NCBI GenBank assembly: GCA_027488855.1
Contig: JAIYAV010000145.1
Span: 1 to 51,359, forward strand
DNA: 51,359 nt
Direction of reading: 5' to 3'
Source of the DNA: Saprospiraceae bacterium
Lineage (GTDB): Bacteria; Bacteroidota; Bacteroidia; Chitinophagales; Saprospiraceae
The notes beneath the pieces are model-generated. The model ran no database searches and was not told the origin of the DNA. It saw only the letters and a list, made by a program, of their open reading frames with translations. Shown piece by piece: positions 16,162 to 25,500 of the stretch; positions within the stretch are counted from its first letter, which is position 1, and each line of letters opens with the position of its first letter. The translations under genes and the position numbers were made by a program.

Positions 16162-17715
16162 TTACCCCGCCCAACCTTCCCGGTCCAAACTCCGGAAATG
16201 AATCGCCTCCGCCAAATGTTCAATCAAGATTTTTTCTGAGCCCACCAGGTCTGCTGCGGTACGCGCAACCTTCAAAATTCGATCATAAGCCCGCGCTGAA
16301 AGTTGTAGTTTTTCCATCGCCTTTTTGACCAGAATTTGTCCAGCCGGATCGATCTTACACACCTCCTGCACCATTCTGCCCGGCATTTGAGCATTGCTGT
16401 AGATGTTCATGCCTGCAAAACGTTGAGCCTGAAATTCTCGGGCGGCCACCACCCTTGCGGCAATGTCTTTGCTGGTTTCAGTAGGGCGTTCATCGCTGGC
16501 TAGTTCATCATAACTAACGGGCGTAACTTCCACGTGCAGGTCGATCCGGTCCAGTAAGGGGCCAGAGATTTTGGTCAAATACCGTTTCACCACACCAGGG
16601 CCACAAACACACTCTTTGTCCGGGTGATTGTAATATCCACAAGGGCAGGGATTCATGGACGAAACCAGCATAAAACTGGAGGGATAATCCACCGAGCTTT
16701 TGGCGCGGGAAATGGTGACACGCCGCTCTTCCATGGGCTGGCGCATGACTTCAAGCACACTGCGCTTGAATTCTGGCAATTCATCCAAAAAAAGCACCCC
16801 ATTGTGCGCCAGTGAAATTTCTCCGGGCATTGGATTTGATCCGCCGCCGACCAGCGCTACATCACTAATCGTATGGTGCGGGGAGCGGAAAGGGCGGGTA
16901 GTCACCAGGGCCGCATTTCTGGCCAATACACCCGCCACCGAGTGGATTTTGGTCGTTTCCAGCGCCTCCTGTAAATTCAGCGGCGGCAAAATAGTAGGCA
17001 ACCGCCGCGCCAGCATGGTTTTTCCTGCTCCCGGAGGTCCGATCAAAATGACGTTGTGGCCTCCCGCTGCGGCAATTTCCAGCGCACGTTTGATGTTTTG
17101 CTGGCCTTTTACATCCGAAAAATCCACATCATAATTGCTCAGGTTGTTAAAGAACTCATCGCGGGTTTCTACCACTACTGGCTCCAAACTTGAATGCCCA
17201 TTCAAAATGTCGGTTGCTTCTTCTAAGTTTTCCACACCATACACTTCAATGTCGCTGACAATGGCGGCTTCGCGAGCGTTTTGTTTGGGCAAAATGATGC
17301 CTCGGTATTTTTCTTTACGCGCCTGAATGGCAATGGGCAAAGCCCCTTTGATGGGGCGCAACAAACCATCCAAAGACAATTCCCCCATGATGATGAATTC
17401 GCCCAAGCGATCCCCGTTGATTTGTCCACTGGCGGCCAAAACCCCCATCGCGATGGGCAAATCGTAGGCGGAGCCTTCTTTGCGAATATCGGCAGGGGCG
17501 AGATTGACGACGGTTTTCGCCCGAGGCATGCGGTACCCTCTACAAAAAATGGCCGCTTCAATGCGCTGAAATCCTTCACGAATGGCATTATCCGGCAAAC
17601 CCACCAGGTGGTAATAATTGGTGCCAACTACGGGTTGTCCGCCCGAATTCACTTCCACTGTAATGGTGCGGGCGTCCACTCCATGAACCGCACTGGCAAA
17701 TGCTTTGACCAACAT
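16162..17715 (-). CDS. comM: YifB/ComM-family Mg-chelatase-like AAA ATPase
   Basis: ComM is a hexameric helicase that promotes branch migration during uptake of transforming DNA; YifB is the name for the E. coli homologue. The N-terminal ChlI-like domain (IREGFQRIEAAI; AKTVVNLAPADIRKEGSAYDLPIAMG) is followed by Walker A GPPGAGKTMLARRLP, Walker B LFLDELPEF, the cysteine finger MNPCPCGYYNHPDKECVC and the C-terminal ARAYDRILKVARTAADL. At 517 residues it is full length. It stands alone, convergent with aroA across the repeat element. No other competence genes are nearby. Confidence 0.93.
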   Translation of the reverse strand: MLVKAFASAVHGVDARTITVEVNSGGQPVVGTNYYHLVGLPDNAIREGFQRIEAAIFCRGYRMPRAKTVVNLAPADIRKEGSAYDLPIAMGVLAASGQINGDRLGEFIIMGELSLDGLLRPIKGALPIAIQARKEKYRGIILPKQNAREAAIVSDIEVYGVENLEEATDILNGHSSLEPVVVETRDEFFNNLSNYDVDFSDVKGQQNIKRALEIAAAGGHNVILIGPPGAGKTMLARRLPTILPPLNLQEALETTKIHSVAGVLARNAALVTTRPFRSPHHTISDVALVGGGSNPMPGEISLAHNGVLFLDELPEFKRSVLEVMRQPMEERRVTISRAKSSVDYPSSFMLVSSMNPCPCGYYNHPDKECVCGPGVVKRYLTKISGPLLDRIDLHVEVTPVSYDELASDERPTETSKDIAARVVAAREFQAQRFAGMNIYSNAQMPGRMVQEVCKIDPAGQILVKKAMEKLQLSARAYDRILKVARTAADLVGSEKILIEHLAEAIHFRSLDREGWAG

Positions 17716-17890
17716 ATTTTATGGCATAAATAAGGTATAGCTCAACAGGTGATTAATCCATTGAACGAATGCTGTTTCAAAAAAAGGTGTGGAAATTGTA
17801 GTAAAACCAACAGATTGATCCATCGGCCAAAGGTAAGGCAGTCGTAAAAATAAACCTTTTTTCGATTTGGTCAAAAAATATTTGTCCAAT

Positions 17891-19063
17891 TTATAGTCCA
17901 GCCGCCACCACTGTTCCTTCCACCAAAGCCAGCTGAACGTTCAAGTCTTGATCCAACACCAATACATCGGCGTCTTTACCCACTTCCAGCGAGCCCTTTT
18001 GTTGATCCAAACCGATGGCTTTGGCCGGGTTAAGCGATGCCATATGCAGTGCCTCTTGTAAGGTAGCGCTGGTATATTCCACAAACAGCTGCACCGCCCG
18101 ATTCATGGTCAAACGACTACCGGATAAGGTGCCATCCGGTAAGAAGCAAGCCCTATCCGTTACTGTGACCAAACGATCAAAAAAATAAAATTCCTTGATG
18201 TCCGTTCCAGCGGGCAACAGCGCATCGGTCACCAAACAGATTTTATCGGCCCCCTTGGCCTGATAAGCCAATTCCAAACCAGCCGGATGGACGTGTACGC
18301 CATCAGGAATGATTTGCACCATAGCCGATTGTTCGGTCAAAAAAGCGCCTGCTCCGCCAGGTGCCCGGTGGCCAAAACCATTCATGGCATTGAACAAGTG
18401 CGTGCAGATGTGCATGCCCTTGCGAATCCAATGGGTAGCGGTATCGTAATCGGCCGCAGAGTGGCCAAAACTAGCAACTACCCCTTGCCTCCAAACGTAT
18501 TCAATCAACTCGGCAGCGCCGGGTAATTCGGGGGCAATGGTCATCAATTTTATCCTGCCTCCACTGGAGTCCTGCAAGGGTTGAAACAACTCGATACTGG
18601 GCGTTTGTAGCCATTCCAGTTTGTGTGCGCCGCGCCGTTCGGGTGCCAGAAAGCAACTTTCGAGGTGGACACCCAAAACCTTGGCACCATGAGTCTGAGC
18701 GGGGCTTTTTTGCGCAGCCTGGTCAATGGCTTTTAGTGCCCGGTGCAACAGTGGAATTTCAGCCGTAACGGTAGAAACCAACATGCCCGTCGTGCCGTAC
18801 TGGGCGTGGGTATGCAATACGGTTTCTACCGACGCGGGATCAGCGTCCAAAACCGAAGCTCCGCCGCCGCCATAAATGTGCAAGTCGATGAAGCCTGGGG
18901 CAATGATGCGACCTTCCACATCGATGACCATCGTGTTTGGGCCTACATCCTGGAAAGGTTCGGCGGAAATGGCTTTGATGCGGCCATTTTCTAGCCAGAT
19001 GTGGCCGCCTTGGATGATTTGATGGGGTTGGTAGATGGTACCGTTGCTGAGGATAAGGGACAT
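17891..19063 (-). CDS. nagA: N-acetylglucosamine-6-phosphate deacetylase
   Basis: NagA removes acetate from GlcNAc-6-phosphate in amino-sugar catabolism and cell-wall recycling. The amidohydrolase fold shows GFIDLHIYGGGG, the metal-site Glu in VHLESCFLAPERRGAHK, GHSAADYDTATHWIRKG, THLFNAMNGFGHRAPG, IIPDGVHVHPAGL and the catalytic Asp in LVTDALLPAGT. The usual HLEGP motif reads HLESC here, a small departure. The 390-residue length is normal. The gene is 42 nt downstream of the GNAT gene on the same strand. No nagB or transporter is close. Confidence 0.93.
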   Translation of the reverse strand: MSLILSNGTIYQPHQIIQGGHIWLENGRIKAISAEPFQDVGPNTMVIDVEGRIIAPGFIDLHIYGGGGASVLDADPASVETVLHTHAQYGTTGMLVSTVTAEIPLLHRALKAIDQAAQKSPAQTHGAKVLGVHLESCFLAPERRGAHKLEWLQTPSIELFQPLQDSSGGRIKLMTIAPELPGAAELIEYVWRQGVVASFGHSAADYDTATHWIRKGMHICTHLFNAMNGFGHRAPGGAGAFLTEQSAMVQIIPDGVHVHPAGLELAYQAKGADKICLVTDALLPAGTDIKEFYFFDRLVTVTDRACFLPDGTLSGSRLTMNRAVQLFVEYTSATLQEALHMASLNPAKAIGLDQQKGSLEVGKDADVLVLDQDLNVQLALVEGTVVAAGL

Positions 19064-19105
19064 GAGCGTTGAAAAGTTTAGGGTTGAATGTATGCTTAAA
19101 ATCTA

Positions 19106-19387
19106 TTACAGCACATCCCGAAACTCCGGCGTCCGATCAAATACACTCTTCGCAAAAGGACAGAGTGGAATGATTTTGATGTGCTTTTCGCGGGCGTAAT
19201 CCACTGCCGCGCTGACCATTTGTTTGCCGTAGCCTTTGCCTTCGTTGCCCGGTTGTACTTCGGTGTGGTCGATGATTATACGTTCGGGGCCAGCAAAGAC
19301 GAAGGTCATTTGGGCTTGGATCATACCTTCGGCTTCGATGTAGAAATAGCCGTTTTTTTCGGTAAGGTGAAGTTGGACGTTTGCCAT
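19106..19387 (-). CDS. Small GNAT-family N-acetyltransferase (YjdJ-like)
   Basis: This 93-residue protein matches the minimal GNAT group: MIQAQMTFVFAGPERIIIDHTEVQPGNEGKGYGKQMVSAAV is the acetyl-CoA loop region, and KIIPLCPFAKSVFDRTPEF is the typical ending. The substrate is unknown. It begins 6 nt after the stop of the TOPRIM-like gene, so it may be cotranscribed with the ATPase module, although such small GNAT genes are common elsewhere in Bacteroidota and need not be part of it. Confidence 0.88.
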   Translation of the reverse strand: MANVQLHLTEKNGYFYIEAEGMIQAQMTFVFAGPERIIIDHTEVQPGNEGKGYGKQMVSAAVDYAREKHIKIIPLCPFAKSVFDRTPEFRDVL

Positions 19388-19393
19388 TGGGTG

Positions 19394-20050
19394 TCAGGAA
19401 TTAAAAGCCTGCGTTGCCAGTTCAACAGAATCAGCAAAGTCTTTCAGGCTTTGGTTATAGGGAAAACAGGTTTTGAGTATTTTGAGTTTGCGAAAATCCT
19501 GGGTTAGTTCAGCCAAATTGTTGGCGTTTTTGGCTTTCTTTTTGTTCACTTCTCGCCAAAATTTACTTTTAGCATCTGCAGATTGGGAAGTATCACTCTT
19601 AATGTGTAGGGTTAGGCACCATGCTTCAATTTCTTCGATGGCAATGGCGTAGATTACTCGATCTTGATAATTGTTGTCAAGCCAGCCGTTGATGAGTTCA
19701 ATTACCCGATTACGCAACTCGGTGCAATAATTAGGATTGCCTTTCTTTATTGGCCTCAAAAAAGGAAAGCCTTGAGTATCAATTTCTGCTGTATCCAAAT
19801 GAATAATCATCGCCACATGATCAGGATTGAAAAAGAAGTCATCAAAATCAGGTCTAATTCCATCGACCCCTTCACAAGCATTTTTTACACCTTGAAAAGT
19901 GCCAATGGTAGGATTGTTTTCATCGGTTGCATCACGATTAAGCCTTGGTTTGACCATGATAATCTCACTTCTATCAATATTAAAAGCACTTAAGATGTTT
20001 CGGATTACAGCTTGATCTTCTGCTCCCTCTGCAATTATTCCAAATCTCAT
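19394..20050 (-). CDS. TOPRIM-like protein (DUF4276/OLD-TOPRIM type), partner of the AAA ATPase
   Basis: This 218-residue protein begins RFGIIAEGAEDQAVIRNIL. Glu8 in a G-I-I-A-E-G-A-E-D context is the first TOPRIM motif. A hydrophobic strand ending IIHLDTAEID (Asp86, Glu89, Asp91) matches the second acidic motif, and IEEIEAWCL (Glu139-Trp144) is the conserved third segment of DUF4276-like proteins. TOPRIM domains of this sort cut nucleic acid in OLD-type and related defence systems (family knowledge). A nuclease role here is inference. It starts 3 nt after the ATPase stop. The DNA looks richer in A+T than its neighbours, consistent with transfer. Confidence 0.72.
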   Translation of the reverse strand: MRFGIIAEGAEDQAVIRNILSAFNIDRSEIIMVKPRLNRDATDENNPTIGTFQGVKNACEGVDGIRPDFDDFFFNPDHVAMIIHLDTAEIDTQGFPFLRPIKKGNPNYCTELRNRVIELINGWLDNNYQDRVIYAIAIEEIEAWCLTLHIKSDTSQSADAKSKFWREVNKKKAKNANNLAELTQDFRKLKILKTCFPYNQSLKDFADSVELATQAFNS

Positions 20051-20053
20051 ACT

Positions 20054-21223
20054 TTAAAAATAGTCGGGTGTAGTACCTAAAAACCCTCTTGTCCATAATT
20101 CTGAGAGCTTGTATTTTCTCCCCATTTCACTTTGAATTTCTGGCTTTACTTTAATTCTTGTGGTTTTAGTGTACCCTTTGTCTGTTCGATTGACTTCAAA
20201 AAGGCGGACTTCGTCATCGAATAAATTCAAGCCATCCAGTATAGCAGGATTGTGCGTAGTGATGAGGAGTTGTTTGTCCTGGGATTTGGCCAGTTTACAT
20301 ATTTCTTCCATCAAATACCGACATAGATGGGGGTTTAGGCAGGATTCGATGTTGTCGATGGCGAGAAATTGGGGTGTTTTGTAGCTAATCATAACAGCTA
20401 AATAAAATAAAACGTGGAGAATACCTTCATTGGCATTTTCAAGTGAAAACACACTATTGTCTTTGGGCATATGTTTATCAACAAAATATAGGGCAGATCC
20501 ACTACGGTTTGGTTTGTATCCTTTAAATTTTAACGAATCTTGAACATCAATGAAGAAATCGTCTAACCAACTAATCAGATAACCATATGATTTGAGTTTT
20601 GCTATTTCCTCATTGTCAAAAGAAGCCAATAATACATCTAATCCTTCCCCGTAAATCCCTACCGGTTCTTTTCGACTTTCATGCGTAAAACCCCGGAGAG
20701 CCGGCGTATTGAGTGCATAAATTAAAAACCTTTTAAGCACCCATTTCGGGTAATTTTTTCTTAAACCCTCAGCCATTTTTTCTAGCGAATGCGTTGTGCT
20801 TTCTTTAGATTTATGGGCTGCATCGTAATTTGCTTGTGGCTCTGCAACAATACTTTTATTCACGTTAAGCTCAGCCCTTTTGACTGACCAATCACCGTAG
20901 AAATCTTCTTTATTGTCAATGCTAAAATCTAAGTTAAGATCTTCTTCATCTTGAAAAATAAGATTGATAGAAAAGTTATGTGCTGGTTTTTTATTTCTAA
21001 AATTACTAATGATCAAGGAAGGCTTTGCAACTCTGATCCCTTTACTAATCAGAAGTTCATTCTCGATGTTTTGATTCTCAATTCCCGCACTCACGAACCC
21101 TACTGCCTCCAAAATATTCGACTTCCCGCATCCATTTTCCCCAATAAACACATTCACCCGGCCCAGCTCAATGGTATCGTTGGCAATGGATTTAAAGTTT
21201 TTTATCGTAATTTCTTTCAGCAT
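20054..21223 (-). CDS. AAA15/AAA21-type ABC-fold ATPase (RecF/OLD-like), defence candidate
   Basis: From ATG 21223 the protein has 389 residues. It starts MLKEITIKNFKSIANDTIEL, the usual beginning of RecF/OLD/SMC-like ATPases, with Walker A GENGCGKS at 28-35, a signature-like ENANEGILHVLFYL near 262-275, Walker B FLAIDNIE (Asp290, Glu293) and the H-loop TTHNP (His324). The residue after the Walker B Asp is Asn291 in place of the usual Glu. The short stretch between the ATPase halves leaves no room for a long coiled coil, so it is not an SMC. With the adjacent TOPRIM-like gene it forms a pair resembling PARIS or split-OLD systems. The open frame to 21280 upstream is probably not translated. 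Confidence 0.85.
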   Translation of the reverse strand: MLKEITIKNFKSIANDTIELGRVNVFIGENGCGKSNILEAVGFVSAGIENQNIENELLISKGIRVAKPSLIISNFRNKKPAHNFSINLIFQDEEDLNLDFSIDNKEDFYGDWSVKRAELNVNKSIVAEPQANYDAAHKSKESTTHSLEKMAEGLRKNYPKWVLKRFLIYALNTPALRGFTHESRKEPVGIYGEGLDVLLASFDNEEIAKLKSYGYLISWLDDFFIDVQDSLKFKGYKPNRSGSALYFVDKHMPKDNSVFSLENANEGILHVLFYLAVMISYKTPQFLAIDNIESCLNPHLCRYLMEEICKLAKSQDKQLLITTHNPAILDGLNLFDDEVRLFEVNRTDKGYTKTTRIKVKPEIQSEMGRKYKLSELWTRGFLGTTPDYF

Positions 21224-21249
21224 AGCGCAGCGATTCGTTAAAGTCAGAT

Positions 21250-21257
21250 CAAATTTA
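21250..21257 (-). promoter_or_regulatory. Candidate -7 promoter box for the ATPase/TOPRIM operon
   Basis: The minus strand reads TAAATTTG, a full match to TAnnTTTG, 26 nt before the ATPase ATG. Possible TTG -33 boxes lie farther upstream than ideal, so only the -7 box is claimed. Confidence 0.4.
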
Positions 21258-21300
21258 GCATATTTCCCTACAAAATGCACTCAACAAAGGTTCCCAGTCT

Positions 21301-22299
21301 CTACATCAAAAAACCATCCACCGCCGCAATCGGCTTTGGTACCTCCGTTTCCCCCAGCATCTCCCGCAGATCAATTTCTATCGCCCGAGAGATGGACGTA
21401 ATCGGCACATCATTGTACGTACCTTCAAACGGATTCTCGGAATAATCTCCAATTTTTTCCATCAAAAAGAACACCCAAGTAATCAGTGCATTGAAAGGAA
21501 TGGTGAGCCAAATGCGCCAGGAGTTTTCCATTCCAGCAAAAACATTCAGCAGGCCCCAGGGCAATAAAGCTGCAAACACCATCGTGTTCCACAGTGCTAC
21601 AGAAGCGTATTGCCGAGGAAAAGGGAAATTTTTGATGCGTTCGCTCCGCCCTTGATCATCATAAAAAGTAGTAATCAGGCGGTGGAACTCCATGTGGCGA
21701 AAGGAATCGAAATAACCTAAATCGTGCAAATGTTGCAATTCACGGGCTTGCGTGGCGATCATTTGCGTCGCAATATTGGTTTTGGTTTTATAGCGCTCAA
21801 ACTCCTCCTCCTCAATCAGGTTCTTCACCTCCTGGTCCATATTGTTGAAGTATTCCTCACAGATGTTGGGCGAGTACAAGCCTTTTACCCGATCTTCCTT
21901 GTGTTCCCAATCACGGCTCAAGCGCAGTTGGTAACGCATGGCCGTGAGCCAGGCGATGTGCCGGTAAATCAGGCGGCGGCGGATGTTTTGCACTTCTGCT
22001 TTGTCTTCACCTTGGATAAAAGAGGTGACCGCAGCCCCAAAAGTGCGGCTGCTGTTGACAATCCCGCCCCAGATTTTGCGCGCTTCCCAGGTTCGATCGT
22101 AAGAGCTGTTGTTTTTAAAACCCAGATAAAAGGCTACTGAAATCCCCAGTACACTAATCGGTTGCCAGGGTAGAGAGATATCCCAATGGCCAAAATGAGC
22201 CAAAGCGGTAATCGGCAAAGCATAAATTGCCGCAATAAAAAAGGGACGTCGCGACCAATTGAAGGTCATCCAAAAATCGTAATTGCGTTTGGTGTACAT
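21301..22299 (-). CDS. Bestrophin-family (UPF0187/YneE-like) membrane channel
   Basis: Bacterial bestrophins are pentameric ion channels of the inner membrane. The 332-residue protein begins with a helix segment (TFNWSRRPFFIAAIYALPITAL), followed by SVLGISVAFYLGFKNNSSYDRTWEARKIWGGIVNSSRTF, the most conserved family block. Later membrane segments include VALWNTMVFAALLPWGLL and IWLTIPFNALITWVFFLMEKIGDYSENPFEG, with the acidic ending typical of the family. The ion and the signal it responds to are unknown. It is divergent from the large metalloprotease-barrel gene. Confidence 0.93.
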   Translation of the reverse strand: MYTKRNYDFWMTFNWSRRPFFIAAIYALPITALAHFGHWDISLPWQPISVLGISVAFYLGFKNNSSYDRTWEARKIWGGIVNSSRTFGAAVTSFIQGEDKAEVQNIRRRLIYRHIAWLTAMRYQLRLSRDWEHKEDRVKGLYSPNICEEYFNNMDQEVKNLIEEEEFERYKTKTNIATQMIATQARELQHLHDLGYFDSFRHMEFHRLITTFYDDQGRSERIKNFPFPRQYASVALWNTMVFAALLPWGLLNVFAGMENSWRIWLTIPFNALITWVFFLMEKIGDYSENPFEGTYNDVPITSISRAIEIDLREMLGETEVPKPIAAVDGFLM

Positions 22300-22500
22300 G
22301 TGAATTGGGTGTTTTAGGAAGAATGAACATTCGTGGTTTTGGTAAAGTTAAAAGAAGAACTTGATTTTATTCAGCACCCTTTTTTGTCACCTATACTACC
22401 TTGAATTTGAGTTTAAGAGATTTTTAACCAAAATCCACTTGCCCAATGCGTTACAAAGTGGTCTGTCAAATTGTTAATAGTTTGTAATTTCGACAATCCA

Positions 22501-25500
22501 ATGAGCAACATGAGATCGTTTCAAAGAAAAACATACCGTATGAGACACCGCAGCAAGCTTTGGACCCTTGCGGCTTTTTTGCTGGCCTTTACCGGAACAA
22601 GCACTTTGCAGGCCCAGGAGTATTTTGGCCGCAACAAGCCCAGTTACGAGTCCTTCAATTTTGACGTCTACCGCACTCCCAATTTTGAGATTTATTATTA
22701 CCTCAAAAACGCAGAACGTCGCAAGGACTTGGCCGATTTTACCGAGCTTTGGTACCGTTACCATCAGAATTTGTTGACGGATACATTTTCTACGCTCAAC
22801 CCCCTGATCTTTTACAATGACCATGCCGATTTCCAACAAACCAATGCCATTAGTGGTGGTGTGGGTGTGGGTACAGGTGGGGTGACCGAGGCTTTCAAAA
22901 ACCGGGTCATCATGCCCATCGCCCTCACCAATCAGGCCACTTATCAGGTATTGGGGCACGAATTGGTGCACGCTTTCCAGTTCAACCGCATTTTGAATGG
23001 CGATTCTACCAGCATCCAAAACCTGGGTAATTTACCACTCTGGATCGTAGAGGGTATGGCCGAATACATGTCGATCGGAAGTGTGGATCCGCATACGGCC
23101 TTGTGGATGCGCGATGCTGTACTCAATGATGATGTCCCCACGATTGATCAACTGGACAATCCCAAATACTTTCCGTACCGTTATGGGCACGCTTTTTGGT
23201 CTTTTTTGACCGGATTAAAAAGTGACCGCGTCATTGAGCCGTTTTTCAAATCGGTGGCCATTTTTGGAGTGGACAATGCCATTACCGGGGTTTTGGGCAT
23301 GAACAAAAAAGACTTCAGCAAGCTTTGGCAGGATGCCATCACGGCGCAGTTCAAACCGCTGGTGGAGGGCAAGGAGAAAAATACTTACGGCAAACCCATT
23401 TTGGACAACAAAGACGGCGGTGAAATGAACATTTCGCCCTCGATCAGTCCCGATGGGAAATACGTACTTTTCACCTCCGAGCGCAACCTCTTTTCTACGG
23501 ATATTTTCCTGGCCGATGCTACAAACGGTCAAATCATGAAAACTGTGGCCAGTACGGCCCGAGGCGGCAATGTGGATTTCTTCGACTTCCTGGAATCCTC
23601 TGGTGCCTGGTCGCCAGATAGCAAACGGGTAGCCTTGATCGGTTTCAAACGTGGCCGCAATGTATTGCTGATCAAAAGTCCCTTCACGGGCAAAACAGTG
23701 GATGAATTTAACCTCGGTGATTTGCCCGCATTTTCCAACCCAAGCTGGTCACCCGATGGCAAAACCATCGTGGTTTCAGGTTTGAAAGAAGGCCATACGG
23801 ACTTGTATGCGTTCAACATCCGTACCCGCACCCTGAAGCAATTAACGGATGACAAGTATTCCGAAATCCAACCGACCTGGTCAGAAGATGGCCAAACCCT
23901 GTATTTTTCCACAGATCAAAAAGCCTGGGAAAATGGTCGGACTTATGGCCGATTGACTTTCAACCTGGCCTCGATCGATCTGATAAACGAAGCTGTAACG
24001 CATTATGATGACGTATTTCCCGGTGCGGACAACCTCAACCCTCAAGTGGATACAGCGGGCAACATCGTCTTTTTGTCCAACCGTGATGGGTATCGCAACT
24101 TGTACCGCTACGATCCTGATTCCAAAGAAGTAACCCAATTGACTGATTTGGCCGTAGGCATTACCGGAATCTCCCAGTATTCTCCGGCGATCTCGGTGGA
24201 TCGCAAGCGGGATCGGATTTTGTATACCCTGTACAACAAAAGAGGGTACAGCATTTACCGGGGCACCTCCAAAGACTTTTTGGACAAAAGAGTGGACCCC
24301 AGAGACGTAACCTACGCCGCCGCTCAGTTGCCACGCCTCAACCGCGCGATTAAAAGTACAATTGACCAACAAATTGGCGCCATCGATCAGACCATTGCTG
24401 GTGAAACGGCAACTTTGCAGGAAGTACCTTTTAAATCCAAGTTTAAACTCGACTTCCTCACCGGTGGTGGTGGCATTGGCGTGGGGAATAACCTGTTTGG
24501 TACCAATGCAGGTTTGGCTGGTGGGGTACAGGCCTTGTTTAGCGACATTTTGGGCAACAATCAAATTGTGGCCAACCTTGCGCTAAATGGTCAAATTCAG
24601 GACTTCGGTGGCATGGTTACTTACCTCAACCGCAAGGGCAAATTCCAGTGGGGTGGCTCAATTATGCACATTCCTTATCCATATTACGCCTACGACTCTA
24701 CTTATTTGGAGAATTCGGACATTGGCCAAGTGGTGGTGGATCAGTATAGCGTTTACCGGATCTTCCAGAGTGGCGTCACTGGTTTTGTACAATATCCATT
24801 TTCTTCCACCTTGCGTGCTGAGGCAGAACTCGATTTTTCCCGCATCAGCCAATCCCTGCGCCAAATCAAGGAGTACAGCCAGTACGATCCATTTTTCTTT
24901 GACGGTCGGGGACGCCCACTTGGACAGGATCAGGAAAAAGTAGGCAATCTGCCTGGCTTTACCATGCCTGGGGTGGGTGCAGCACTTGTAGGTGACAAGT
25001 CAAACTTTGGGCTCACCGCACCTTTGCAAGGATACCGCTTCCGGGTAGGTTTCCGGCAGTATTTAGGGGATATTCAGTTCTTAAACCCCACGCTGGATTT
25101 CCGGGGATACTTGCGTAAAAAGCCCTTTACTTTTGCGGCGCGGGTGATGCACACGGGCCGTTATGGTCGCGATTCAGAAAATACGGATGTGTTTCCGCCG
25201 CTTTTCCTGGGTTCACCTTGGTGGGTACGTGGTTTTCAGGGCAATGTGGCGCAAAACTTGGAGCGCGATGGTTTGATCACCTTTGATAATCTGGTGGGTA
25301 CCAAAATGGGCTTATTCAATGCTGAGGTACGGATTCCACTGCTGGGGCCAAAACAACTGGCGCTGATTCCTACCAGTATTGCTCCAGCTGACTTGAACTT
25401 CTTCTTCGACAGTGGGATCATCTGGACGCGCTTCGATCAGTTTGATTTCGAAGGGCCAAATGGCAAAAATTTGATTCGCCCCTTGTCTTCAGTGGGTGCT

